This document shows positions 44,911 through 53,601 of a stretch of 64,000 bases of DNA, piece after piece. The notes under the pieces are model-generated. The model did no database searches, was not told where the DNA came from, and saw nothing but the letters and a program-made list of their open reading frames with translations. Within the stretch, counting starts at the first letter, position 1; each line of letters starts with the position of its first letter. A program made the translations under genes and the position numbers. The DNA is from Promethearchaeota archaeon (GTDB taxonomy: Archaea; Asgardarchaeota; Lokiarchaeia; Sigyniarchaeales; SOKP01): assembly GCA_030603385.1 (NCBI GenBank), contig JAUVXW010000021.1, forward strand, positions 1 to 64,000, written 5' to 3'.

Positions 44911-45867
44911 TTAATGATCACATTCCCAGAAATAATGCCCATATTTCTCTTTAAATGCTTCTGCTACTTCATTTCTTTGAGGTCGAATAAATTCATATCC
45001 ATCTTTTAAAGTTTCATAAGTAACAGGTAAATCCCCTAACATTTCACCGTCCACTTGACATAAGTAAGATTCGTCTTCTGGGTTTAACATTTCAATTCGA
45101 ACTTTCTTGCTCTGATATTCAAAAATATTAGGATGGGGTGATAAAGAGCCACTGTACATTCTTTTAAATTGAAATAGTAATTTGAGTTTTTTAATATCTG
45201 CTATACTGATATCAAACAAACCATCATCAACTTTAGCTTTTTGACAAATATACATTCCAGCACCATAAGAGCCTCCATTGCCTACTGCAACTAGATTCGC
45301 ATATCCTTCATATGTTTCATTATCCATTATAACTTTGACTTCTTTACTTTTCCATGCAAACAGTGCTTTAATGACCATAGCATTATAATTTTTTTCTTTA
45401 TTTTCATTTGCTCTTCTTGCAACCTCAGCATCAAACCCTTGACTTCCCACACCAAGAAAATATCGCTTAATTCCATCGTCTTTGAGCGCTAAACCAACGT
45501 CACATTTACCAGTATAACCCTCAGCAATTATTTTACATGCTCTTTTAATATCTGGTATAATTCCAATTACTGCTGGTACATCATTCCCAGAACCCATAGG
45601 AATAAAACCACATAATACTCCCGTATTAGAGCTAATGGCACCATGAAAAACTTCATTACATGTTCCATCGCCTCCTGCTCCAATAACACGATATCCATCT
45701 TTTGCCAATTGAGTGGCTAATTCTATAGCATGTCCTGCATATTCTGTATTAAATAATTTATAAGATACGTTAAAATTATCTAGATATTCACTTGCAAATT
45801 CAATAGGTCTTTTACCTTTTTGTTGCTTTCCAGCAAGCGGATTACAAATAATAGCATAATCTTCCAT
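44911..45867 (-). CDS. Diacylglycerol/sphingosine-kinase family lipid kinase
   Basis: A 318-residue DAGK-catalytic-domain protein. CNPLAGKQQKGKR forms the first nucleotide-contact loop, GAGGDGTCNEVFHG the GGDGT catalytic motif, and PMGSGNDVP the next, with a beta-sandwich C-terminal domain (GAGMYICQKAKVDDGLFDIS). It phosphorylates a lipid hydroxyl at the inner membrane face; in archaea the lipid could be an archaeol precursor. GTG at 45876 is in frame, but AGTGAT precedes the ATG at 45867 at a good distance, so I chose the latter. Confidence 0.9.
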   Translation of the reverse strand: MEDYAIICNPLAGKQQKGKRPIEFASEYLDNFNVSYKLFNTEYAGHAIELATQLAKDGYRVIGAGGDGTCNEVFHGAISSNTGVLCGFIPMGSGNDVPAVIGIIPDIKRACKIIAEGYTGKCDVGLALKDDGIKRYFLGVGSQGFDAEVARRANENKEKNYNAMVIKALFAWKSKEVKVIMDNETYEGYANLVAVGNGGSYGAGMYICQKAKVDDGLFDISIADIKKLKLLFQFKRMYSGSLSPHPNIFEYQSKKVRIEMLNPEDESYLCQVDGEMLGDLPVTYETLKDGYEFIRPQRNEVAEAFKEKYGHYFWECDH

Positions 45868-45982
45868 TTTTATCACTTCGTATTTTAAATTATAAATTTT
45901 AAAATAATTATATGATCACATTGAATAATAAAGTATTTAAGACTTTATTTAAATACACTCTAAAAGCATTGGTTAAGATTTT

Positions 45983-46768
45983 TTACTTCCGCCATTCTTT
46001 TCCACATTTTGGACAGCAATTCTTCTTGCCGTATATTCGTGGATAATCCATTAAAATAATGTTTTTATCATCTACTTCATGAATTAATCCCTCATTTCCA
46101 CAGCTAGGACATTTCCTACGTCCAATGGGATTCTCAAGTACTACCATATTATTATTATAACTTTCTTGTATTTCATCAAGATTTCCTTCTAATATTGATT
46201 CTATACTTTCTGATAAAGGCTCACTTTGAATTGATGCTTCGGTTTTTTCTAAGAGATAATCTTCATTAATCATTATTACATACCCCTTAACTATTGAACT
46301 TATCTCCTCATTTTTAGGTAATCTAGCATATTTCTCCTCAAAATTTTCGAGAAAATCTTGAGCATCATTATAATCGATAGTATAACCCTTTAACTTTATT
46401 AATTCAATAATCTCTTGTATGATTTCTTGTTTACTTGGTAGTGTTACTTTTTTCTGTTTTATTTGTTTAGATAAATTTAAATCATTTTCTAATTTTGTCC
46501 ACATTTGCCTAATTTGATCATCTCTTAACCGTCCCATTATCTGAATATAGACTCTTCTTTCCGGTTCTTGTAATATAGTTATCCTATTATCTTTTTGCTC
46601 TTCTTTATCTATATCTTCATTGAAGTAACTTATACGGAGTAATGTCTTCCCTAACCTTTTTGTATCAGTTGAATACATTAAATCTTTTTGTAAAATATGC
46701 TCTACCTTTTGTCGAATACTCTCATAATTCTGGCCATTCATATCAAATGATTGAGTTTTCTCAAACAT
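45983..46768 (-). CDS. Hypothetical protein with C-terminal zinc ribbon
   Basis: A 261-residue protein. The last 45 residues form a zinc ribbon (CPSCGNEGLIHEV ... CCPKCGKEW), similar in style to TFIIS/RPB9-type ribbons. The N-terminal 90 residues are mixed alpha/beta, and the middle is helical and acidic. The family is not known to me. It is monocistronic, transcribed opposite to the signal peptidase gene and separated from it by 265 bases. A transcription-linked or RNA-linked role would be guesswork. Confidence 0.65.
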   Translation of the reverse strand: MFEKTQSFDMNGQNYESIRQKVEHILQKDLMYSTDTKRLGKTLLRISYFNEDIDKEEQKDNRITILQEPERRVYIQIMGRLRDDQIRQMWTKLENDLNLSKQIKQKKVTLPSKQEIIQEIIELIKLKGYTIDYNDAQDFLENFEEKYARLPKNEEISSIVKGYVIMINEDYLLEKTEASIQSEPLSESIESILEGNLDEIQESYNNNMVVLENPIGRRKCPSCGNEGLIHEVDDKNIILMDYPRIYGKKNCCPKCGKEWRK

Positions 46769-47033
46769 TTAAAAAATCTTAACCCTATAATAGTTTTATA
46801 GTAAGTGATAATGAATGATTAAAATCAAGAATCTATTGTTTAAAATATTAATGCAAAATTTTACTTAAATTATTATAAAACAAAAAATATTCCCTACTTT
46901 AAAAGAAGGGCAAGAGAGCAAAGTCTTAAACTATTACATTTTTTTAATGGGATTTGTCGACAGATTCATTGATTATAGAAAATTTTAATTTGGATTTTAA
47001 TTACATAGTCCTTAAGACGATAAAATTATAACT

Positions 47034-47702
47034 ATGAAAAGAAAAAATATTAAAGCACCAGTCAAACATGAAAAGGAAACTTCATCAAAAAGAAAGATTG
47101 TTGTAACAATAATTTTACTTGGTGTTGCTTTTTCTGGAGCTTTTATAGTTTATTTTATAATGCAAATCGCATTAAATACAAAAACACCAATGGTTGTCGT
47201 TGTTTCAGGTTCTATGGAACCTAACCTACATAGAGGAGATTTGTTATTTTTAAGAGGGAAAGATGCTGATAATATAAAAAATGGTACAATCGAAGGAAAA
47301 GAAGGGGATATTATTGTTTTTAATGCACGTGGATTATGGGTTAATGCCCCTAGTGATCCGATTGTTCATCGAGTTATCGATAAGATGTATGATAATGAAT
47401 GGTTATTCTTAACAAAAGGAGATGCGAACCCTAGTGAAGATGCTGCTTGGGTTCCAGAAACAAGGATTTTGGGGGTAGTCGTAGGAAAGATCCCTTATAT
47501 AGGTTGGGTAAAAATCGTATTAACAGATTCAGGATTATTAATTCCTCTCCTTGTAATTGTCTCAGTATTACTTGTAATTAGTTTAGTTTGGGACATAGCT
47601 AAAAAGGAAGATGATGAGGAAGAAAAAAATAGTGAAAAGAAAATTTATGACGAAGCTAATATTAAAAGAGAAATTGACATTGATTTCACTAAAGATAACT
47701 AA
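47034..47702 (+). CDS. Signal peptidase I, archaeal/ER (Sec11) type
   Basis: A 222-residue membrane serine protease. There is a basic N-terminus and a membrane helix (about residues 22-47), then VVSGSMEPNLHRGD with the catalytic Ser. IVHRVI has His where bacterial enzymes have Lys, so it is the Ser-His-Asp S26B class. KGDANPSED holds the acidic residues. A second helix near the C-terminus is followed by an acidic cytosolic tail. It removes signal peptides after Sec export. Confidence 0.92.
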   Translation: MKRKNIKAPVKHEKETSSKRKIVVTIILLGVAFSGAFIVYFIMQIALNTKTPMVVVVSGSMEPNLHRGDLLFLRGKDADNIKNGTIEGKEGDIIVFNARGLWVNAPSDPIVHRVIDKMYDNEWLFLTKGDANPSEDAAWVPETRILGVVVGKIPYIGWVKIVLTDSGLLIPLLVIVSVLLVISLVWDIAKKEDDEEEKNSEKKIYDEANIKREIDIDFTKDN

Positions 47703-47803
47703 ATAGATTAGATTTATAATATATTGAGTAAAATAATATTATACTAACACTTCTATATAAAATTATTAGAACAAAGCAAATTAATAAAAGAGTTGATTAT
47801 TAA

Positions 47804-48037
47804 ATGGGATGGACACCACCAACTAAATTCACAGTTTTTATATCCTTCCTCTTGATGGCATTTGGGCTATTTATCGTAATTGACCTAGTATTTATGGCAC
47901 CAGATTTTATAATAATCCATATAGAGTTAATTATCGGAGATTTCACTCAATTTGAAACATGGGGCTTAATTGCAATAATTGTATTATTTCTATCTTGGTT
48001 TGTATTCTATCTTGGCGTAAGATTGACAGGTTTATAA
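47804..48037 (+). CDS. Small two-helix membrane protein
   Basis: A 77-residue protein with two membrane helices (VFISFLLMAFGLFIVIDLV and WGLIAIIVLFLSWFVFYLGV) joined by a loop of about 25 residues. It starts 101 bases after the signal peptidase gene on the same strand. Family unknown. Context suggests a link to protein export or membrane assembly, but nothing in the sequence proves it. Confidence 0.65.
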   Translation: MGWTPPTKFTVFISFLLMAFGLFIVIDLVFMAPDFIIIHIELIIGDFTQFETWGLIAIIVLFLSWFVFYLGVRLTGL

Positions 48038-48341
48038 ATCTTCAGATTAAATTTTCTTTTTTTCCTTTTTCTTACATTTGCCATTAATCTGATAATGAGA
48101 TTTAAATTTTTTTTTGGATAAAATCAATAGTATTCAGAATGAGTAATTGCTACAATTTATCCAAATTCTATATAAATCAGACAATAAAGTTTAAAATATT
48201 TCTAAAATTTCAAGAAAATATTATTACCGTAATTTAAAATTAAAATTACGAGAAAACTTTAATACGTAATACGGAAACGCAAAAAAGCTATATTAAATAT
48301 AGATATACAATAAAAAATTAAAAACAAAAGAGGAAATAAAA
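48038..48341. other. Intergenic region ahead of Alba
   Basis: About 300 bases. The left half has T-rich tracts after the small membrane gene (runs of T near 48057-48070 and 48108-48115) that may end its transcript. The right half holds the Alba promoter described separately. No gene seen. Confidence 0.6.
48288..48341 (+). promoter_or_regulatory. Alba promoter with palindromic TATA element and strong RBS
   Basis: CTATATTAAATATAG at 48288-48302 is a perfect 7+1+7 palindrome and a good TATA box. AGAGGA lies seven bases ahead of the ATG at 48342, one of the clearest ribosome binding sites in the window, as expected for an abundant chromatin protein. Confidence 0.55.
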
Positions 48342-48587
48342 ATGTCAAAAGACGAAAACGCTGTATTTGTCGGTCGCCGTCCAACTATGAATTATGTGAT
48401 GGCCACTATGATGATCCTTAACAAAGGTGTAGAATGTACTGTCAAAGCCCGAGGTAGAGCTATTTCTCATGCTGTTGATGTGTGTGAAATTTTAAGAAAT
48501 AGATTCTTAAAGGGTACTGAGTATAAGGATATCCAACTTAGCACTGAGCAGCTTGAGGGCGAAAAAATTATCGGAAAATCCCTTTAA
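48342..48587 (+). CDS. albA: Alba DNA/RNA-binding chromatin protein (3' end apparently frameshifted)
   Basis: FVGRRPTMNYVMATMMILNK and KARGRAISHAVDVCEILRNR are the Alba core, a small dimeric protein that coats DNA and RNA. The frame stops at 48585-48587 after 81 residues, before the last beta strand of the family. If one A is removed from the A6 run at 48562-48567, the frame continues ...EGEKLSENPFNFAHGQ and then SNNVSSIEITLSPPK to TAA at 48649-48651. That supplies the missing strand and gives 102 residues. The gene is thus either slipped during sequencing, recoded, or truncated. A sirtuin at 18409 could regulate its acetylation. Confidence 0.9.
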   Translation: MSKDENAVFVGRRPTMNYVMATMMILNKGVECTVKARGRAISHAVDVCEILRNRFLKGTEYKDIQLSTEQLEGEKIIGKSL

Positions 48588-48715
48588 TTTCGCACACGGA
48601 CAAAGTAACAACGTCTCAAGCATTGAAATTACATTATCACCACCAAAATAAGTAATCGAATTAAGCAAAGAACTTAATTGTTCGGTATTGCGAAAAAATA
48701 ATAACAACCTTTATC

Positions 48716-48724
48716 TTTTTTTTT
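48716..48724 (+). terminator. T-run terminator after Alba
   Basis: Nine consecutive T after AACCTTTATC, about 65 bases past the likely true end of Alba. Archaeal termination often needs only such T-tracts. Confidence 0.45.
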
Positions 48725-48850
48725 ATAATATTCCTACTCTTCGATAATCAAAAGGTTTAATTTGTGAATGTATAGCCTAATAGTTTAAAATCATGAAATT
48801 TATTTGTTTTCTAATAGAGCTAGAGGCACTGAAAATAGTGTATAACAAAA

Positions 48851-48869
48851 AGACTGCAAATTTCAGTCT
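48851..48869. terminator. Small hairpin AGACTG/CAGTCT
   Basis: A perfect 6-bp stem with a seven-base loop, followed by AATTAGTTTTT. It could be a terminator-like or RNA-processing hairpin. Its position, 200 bases beyond Alba, leaves its role open. Confidence 0.3.
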
Positions 48870-49067
48870 AATTAGTTTTTGAGAGTTAAAATTCCACTTA
48901 TAAATTTTCCCACAAATTCAGTAGAAAAAAAGGAATTTCAAAATATTGTCCTAAAATTACAAAGATTTAATAATACAGTTGAAAAAATAATACTTAACAA
49001 ATAAATAATTTAATTCAATTTTAAACCGTATTTTAATAAAATCTTAAAAAATTAGTAAAAAAAGAGG

Positions 49068-49271
49068 ATGAGTAAGTTGGCAAAAAAGGTTGTTGAACCG
49101 TTATATGTTAAGTCCAAGATACGAGAATATATTAAAGCGCATGAATGCAATACAAGCAGCGGAGTCCTTGATGGAGAAACTTTAAATGGCATCATCATGA
49201 GCATACTTGATAAAGCTATTGCGCGAGCAAAAGGAAATAACCGAAAGACTGTAAAAGCAAGAGATTTATAA
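49068..49271 (+). CDS. Minimal histone-fold protein
   Basis: A 67-residue protein with the histone-fold pattern: VKSKIREYIKAHECN as helix 1, a long helix 2 (LNGIIMSILDKAIARAKGN) and NRKTVKARDL, which matches the end of archaeal histones where T and R-D contact DNA. It is probably a DNA-binding dimer acting with Alba. The ATG at 49068 touches the AGAGG, leaving no spacing; a TTG at 49077 (giving MAKKVVEP) is better spaced and may be the real start. Confidence 0.82.
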   Translation: MSKLAKKVVEPLYVKSKIREYIKAHECNTSSGVLDGETLNGIIMSILDKAIARAKGNNRKTVKARDL

Positions 49272-49287
49272 TCTTTCTTTTCAATCA

Positions 49288-49302
49288 CTTTTTTTTTATT
49301 TT
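49288..49302 (+). terminator. T-rich terminator after histone-like gene
   Basis: Nine T, one A and five more T beginning 16 bases after the stop. This is typical of archaeal factor-independent termination. The rest of the gap to 49538 is AT-rich; AAGATATATAAT about 30 bases ahead of the NurA ATG may be its TATA box, which would give an almost leaderless mRNA. Confidence 0.5.
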
Positions 49303-49538
49303 TCTATTCCTACTATTTTAGTTCTTACTTTATTTATTATTATATTTATCTCCTTAGATAATACACTCAAATCTCTTTTTCTCTATTCAATTCTGAATTT
49401 TTTATTTAAATAGGAAGAATTCAATAAGCTATTAATAAAAAATTAAATATTTGCCTAAAAACTGTTAAATCTATTGAGTCTAAATGATTTATTAACAAAA
49501 AAGATATATAATGAAGAACTAGCATCGAATTTACAATC

Positions 49539-50675
49539 ATGTATGCTGAAAAAAGAAAAAATCCATTGAAAGAATGCGTGGAATTTATAGAAAGTCGTAA
49601 ATTGGAATATTCTAAAGAAGATGAACCATATTCTTCTGACCCAGAAGAGGAAACATTTGAGATTCAAGAAGATAAAATATTCGAAATTCTAAAATGTAAC
49701 GACATAAATGTTAAGAATATTGGATTTGTAGATGGTGGAAATGGTCCTATTCTAAGAAGCGCAGACTTTAATATAAGCTTGAATCGTGTAGCAGGAGTAT
49801 TATTCACATCAAATAGATGGACTAAACCTATCAAAACTCCTGTGAAAATAGAGTTTTATAGTGCAACCGTCCTGGATGTTCTTGATGATAACACATTAGC
49901 TTATATTACACACTTTTTTCCAAGAGAACCTGAATTCTCAGAATATCTGCCTAAACATGAACTGAAATTTTCTATAAACGATCCTTCCATAAGAGAAGGA
50001 AGATTCCGTTTACCAAATATCGATGTTTTTGGGGGTATTGCTATGAGGTTCGCTGAATGGACATATGCAAATAAATTTATTTCAAACGAACTAGATGAGG
50101 GAAGTATTTTTGTGAGAGATGGTTCACTTCAATCTGGCTATACTGGGGAGAATGAAATCGCTGAAAGTTTATACAAAACAGCAAGAAAAAAGGGAGTAAT
50201 AGTTACAGGGCTTTCAAAGACTTGTCGATTAATCACTCAAACTGGAAATTCATTAAATTCATTAGTTCATTATATGGGTAACAAAAAATTTCCAGATAGT
50301 GCGTGGTATTACCATCCTGTATATAGAATCACAAAAGCTCAAGAACAAGCTGATTTGTATTTTGTAAAATTACATAAAAATTCATATTATTCGTTTCGAT
50401 TTGATATTTTATTGGATCAAGCGAAAAAAATGTCTGAAGATCAGCGTGAAATGATTATCTCTAATCTAGCAAATAATTCTAATGATCTCTCTTATCCAGG
50501 CTACCCGTATGGCCTCATCAAGGCAGACCAGCTTGCTGCTGTTAGTTTTAAAGAATTGGAACCCCAAAAAATTCAACTAATTGCAGAATTTAATCAAGAA
50601 GATTATAATGAATTTATCTTACCACGTCTTCGATCGGTAAATGCGCATGATTTATTAAATATAATAAGAAGATAA
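49539..50675 (+). CDS. nurA: NurA 5'-3' nuclease
   Basis: A 378-residue protein with the NurA-domain start GFVDGGNGPILRSADFN (catalytic Asp near residue 64), a second acidic region (SIFVRDGSLQSGYTGE) and the C-terminal PYGLIKADQLAAVSF motif with the final acidic residue. NurA resects DNA ends together with the HerA translocase encoded next. It heads the operon nurA-herA-mre11-rad50. No clear ribosome binding site precedes the ATG, so translation may be leaderless. Confidence 0.92.
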   Translation: MYAEKRKNPLKECVEFIESRKLEYSKEDEPYSSDPEEETFEIQEDKIFEILKCNDINVKNIGFVDGGNGPILRSADFNISLNRVAGVLFTSNRWTKPIKTPVKIEFYSATVLDVLDDNTLAYITHFFPREPEFSEYLPKHELKFSINDPSIREGRFRLPNIDVFGGIAMRFAEWTYANKFISNELDEGSIFVRDGSLQSGYTGENEIAESLYKTARKKGVIVTGLSKTCRLITQTGNSLNSLVHYMGNKKFPDSAWYYHPVYRITKAQEQADLYFVKLHKNSYYSFRFDILLDQAKKMSEDQREMIISNLANNSNDLSYPGYPYGLIKADQLAAVSFKELEPQKIQLIAEFNQEDYNEFILPRLRSVNAHDLLNIIRR

Positions 50676-50697
50676 TATAATAGTAATAGTGTAAAAA

Positions 50698-52275
50698 ATG
50701 GTGGATTTAGGAAAAAAAATAGGAAGTTTTGTTCGTGGTACCTCTTTAGTTAAATTAATATTAAGACAGAAATCAGATCAAGAATTTGAGTTAGGGCAGC
50801 TTTTTATTGCTGGTAAGAATAGAAAAGAGTATAGCATTTATCAAATCAAGGATCTATTTTATGGTAGTCAAATTCCGGATAATGTTCTTGAATTAATGGC
50901 GGGTTATGGACTAGAGAGAGATAGGTCTGATTTGAAAGTATATGAGCCAGAATTAAGAAATTATGTTTTAGCTCTAGCAAGACCATTAGTATTTGTTAAG
51001 GAAAATAAATTATTATTGCCGAAGCGACTGCCTAGCTTCTTCTCAGATACTTTTGACATTGATGATGGTCATTTGGAATTTTTTAAGGAAGAAAAAATCG
51101 AGAATCCATTAAATTTTGGAAAAATCCGCTCTGGTTCTAAAGTTCTAAATACGGAGGTGAAACTTGAAGCAACAAAAGTTTTAAGGCACCATATTCTAAT
51201 TCCCGCAACTACGGGTAGAGGTAAATCGAATTTAGTTAAAACGATTCTTTTTAACTTAATGGAAAATGAAAATTGCGGTAAATTAGTATTTGACCCTCAT
51301 AATGAATATTATGGAACTGGAAGTCAGAAGGGATTAAAAGATCATCCTGAAAGTTCAAAGTATGTCGATTTTTATACGATAAGATCAATTCCTGGGCATC
51401 TAGATTTGAAGTTCAATGTGAAATTAATAGAACCAATACATGCAATGGGGAGTCTTAATTTTACTCAACCTCAAATAGAGGCTTTAATTGGTTTTTATCG
51501 ATTACATAGGGAGACGTGGATTCAAGCAATTTTTAGTGATGATACTGGTATCTATGGAAGACCTGGAGGCCTAGCACAGGGTACTTTGGATGTTCTTAGA
51601 AGAAGATTATCAATTTTATTAAATCTTGGATTTGATGAAGATAATAACATTGTAGAAAGGGGTATTTATACTTTAAGTGGATATGAATCAACTATCAGTA
51701 ATATAGTGAACTCTTTAATTGAAGGTAAAACCGTAATTGTTGATACCTCTTTATTCGAAGGGGCTCGAGAGATATTTATAGCAACTATTATTGTAGAGAA
51801 CTTATTTAATGAGTATAAAAGATTTAAATTCAAAGATGAATTGGAAGATAAACCCGTTATAACTATTATATTAGAAGAAGCACCTAGAGTAATAGGGAAA
51901 AAAGTATTAGAAACGAGAGATAACGTTTTCGGTAAAATTGCAAGAGAAGGTAGAAAGTTTAATATTGGATTAATTGGAATTACCCAGCTACCAAGTTTAA
52001 TCGATAGAGAAATCTTAGCAAATATGAATACTAAAATAATTCTCGGAAATGAAATGGGTCCGGAAAGAAGAACTTTAATAGAAAGTTCTGCTCAAGATCT
52101 ATCGGATGATAGTCAAACAATTGCAAGTTTAGATATTGGTGAAGCTATTGTTACGTCAAATTTTACTAAATTCGCAGTACCAATTAAGATACCCTTGTTT
52201 GAAGATTTACTAAGTGGTAAAATAGTTGAGGCTAAATCTGATAATAAAATTAAGAAATCATACCCAGGACTTTAA
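50698..52275 (+). CDS. herA: HerA DNA-translocating ATPase
   Basis: A 525-residue protein with an N-terminal HAS-barrel (about 1-130), Walker [12 protein letters not shown] (about 164-174), Walker [11 protein letters not shown], and the arginine-containing [11 protein letters not shown] region. It forms a hexameric pump that drives the NurA nuclease along double-stranded DNA during end resection. It lies 22 bases after nurA. Confidence 0.95.
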   Translation: MVDLGKKIGSFVRGTSLVKLILRQKSDQEFELGQLFIAGKNRKEYSIYQIKDLFYGSQIPDNVLELMAGYGLERDRSDLKVYEPELRNYVLALARPLVFVKENKLLLPKRLPSFFSDTFDIDDGHLEFFKEEKIENPLNFGKIRSGSKVLNTEVKLEATKVLRHHILIPATTGRGKSNLVKTILFNLMENENCGKLVFDPHNEYYGTGSQKGLKDHPESSKYVDFYTIRSIPGHLDLKFNVKLIEPIHAMGSLNFTQPQIEALIGFYRLHRETWIQAIFSDDTGIYGRPGGLAQGTLDVLRRRLSILLNLGFDEDNNIVERGIYTLSGYESTISNIVNSLIEGKTVIVDTSLFEGAREIFIATIIVENLFNEYKRFKFKDELEDKPVITIILEEAPRVIGKKVLETRDNVFGKIAREGRKFNIGLIGITQLPSLIDREILANMNTKIILGNEMGPERRTLIESSAQDLSDDSQTIASLDIGEAIVTSNFTKFAVPIKIPLFEDLLSGKIVEAKSDNKIKKSYPGL

Positions 52276-52302
52276 TTTAAACATTAATAAGATAGAAATA
52301 AA

Positions 52303-53601
52303 ATGAATGTTAAATTTGCTCATATCTCCGATGTTCACTTAGGTGCTTGGCGAAATGAACGATTAAATGAGTTAGGCTATAAAGCATTTGAAAAAACTGT
52401 GACTACTATCATTGAAGAAGGCGTAGATTTTGTGATTATCGGTGGTGATTTATATGATGTTAGCAATCCAAAGGTTGAAGTGATTGATTTAGCAACAAAA
52501 GAGTTAAAGAAGCTGAAAGATAATGAAATTCCTGTGTATGGAATTCAAGGTTCTCATGACTTTTCTCCTTCAAATAAATCGATGATTCGACCTCTTATTA
52601 CAGCAGGATTGTTTATTGATGTGTCGAAAAGAGATCCAACGGAAGAAGATAAGTTAAGGTTAAAATTTTTTCAAGATGACAAAACAAAAATTAAATTAAC
52701 AGGTTTAAGAGCTAGGAAACGTAGTCTTGAAATAGAAGATTATCATAATTTAGATAGAGAATCTCTTGAAGCTGAAAAAGGTCCGAAAATTTTTATTCTG
52801 CATACAATGCTAAATGAATTGAAACCTAAAGAATTTAAAGATATGGAATCTGCTCCGAAATCTTTATTACCTCAAAATTTTGACTATTACGCTGGAGGTC
52901 ATCTCCATAAAACACTTCCAGATAAATTGAAGGAGGGAGGAATTTCTCTACAAATCAGTGAGAAAAATAACATTATTTATCCTGGTTGTGTTTTCCCTAC
53001 AGATTTTAGAGAGCTTGAAAGAATTAAGCATGGTGGTTTCTGTTTCGTATCGGGTGAAATTAAAGGTGAAAAACTAGATCTAAAAGTTAAATTCAACCCA
53101 ATCAAAGTAATCGATATAGAAAATATATCTCTGGATTGTACCAATAAATCAGTGTCTGCAGTTCTAAGTAAACTGAAAGATGAATTATCTAATAGAAATT
53201 GTCAAGATAAAATCGTAACTATCAGATTATTTGGACCATTATCTTCGGGTAAGACATATGATATAAAATCTAACGAAATCATTCAAAATTTTAAAGATAA
53301 AGGTGCTTATGAAGTTTTAATTAATAAAAATGCTCTTACAACAGTAGAATACCAAGCGATAAGTGTTTCTGCAGGGAAAACTAATGAAGAAATTGAAGCA
53401 ACTTTAATAAAAGAACATGCGAATAAAGTTAAAATAAAAGACTTTCCAAATATTAAGATAGAAAAAAAAATATATCAGCTCTTAAGCACGCTTGGAACAG
53501 AAAGACAAATTGGTACAAAAGTAATGAGTTATAATGAGTCTCTAAAACAAACATTTCTAAGTATATTTGAAATCCAGAAAACTAAGGAGCATAAACAATG
53601 A
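52303..53601 (+). CDS. mre11: Mre11 nuclease
   Basis: A 432-residue metallophosphoesterase. HISDVHLGAW gives Asp and His ligands, GGDLYD the bridging Asp, and GGHLHK the last His pair. The usual GNHD is GSHD here (residues about 85-88), so one metal-ligand Asn is Ser; I recall this variant in other archaeal homologues and do not take it as loss of function. It binds Rad50 through the C-terminal region and trims broken ends. Its stop overlaps the rad50 ATG by 4 bases. Confidence 0.93.
   Translation: MNVKFAHISDVHLGAWRNERLNELGYKAFEKTVTTIIEEGVDFVIIGGDLYDVSNPKVEVIDLATKELKKLKDNEIPVYGIQGSHDFSPSNKSMIRPLITAGLFIDVSKRDPTEEDKLRLKFFQDDKTKIKLTGLRARKRSLEIEDYHNLDRESLEAEKGPKIFILHTMLNELKPKEFKDMESAPKSLLPQNFDYYAGGHLHKTLPDKLKEGGISLQISEKNNIIYPGCVFPTDFRELERIKHGGFCFVSGEIKGEKLDLKVKFNPIKVIDIENISLDCTNKSVSAVLSKLKDELSNRNCQDKIVTIRLFGPLSSGKTYDIKSNEIIQNFKDKGAYEVLINKNALTTVEYQAISVSAGKTNEEIEATLIKEHANKVKIKDFPNIKIEKKIYQLLSTLGTERQIGTKVMSYNESLKQTFLSIFEIQKTKEHKQ

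Larger units (their letters stand above)
48652..49067. other. Intergenic between Alba and histone-like genes
   Basis: About 415 bases without a gene. It contains a nine-T run at 48716-48724, a likely Alba terminator, and the hairpin listed at 48851-48869. The rest is AT-rich and includes the promoter of the downstream gene, which I could not place exactly. Confidence 0.6.

Noticed and set aside
48507..48707. Minus-strand frame overlapping the Alba 3' end
   Set aside because: It covers the conserved Alba tail on the plus strand and has no ribosome binding site or motif.
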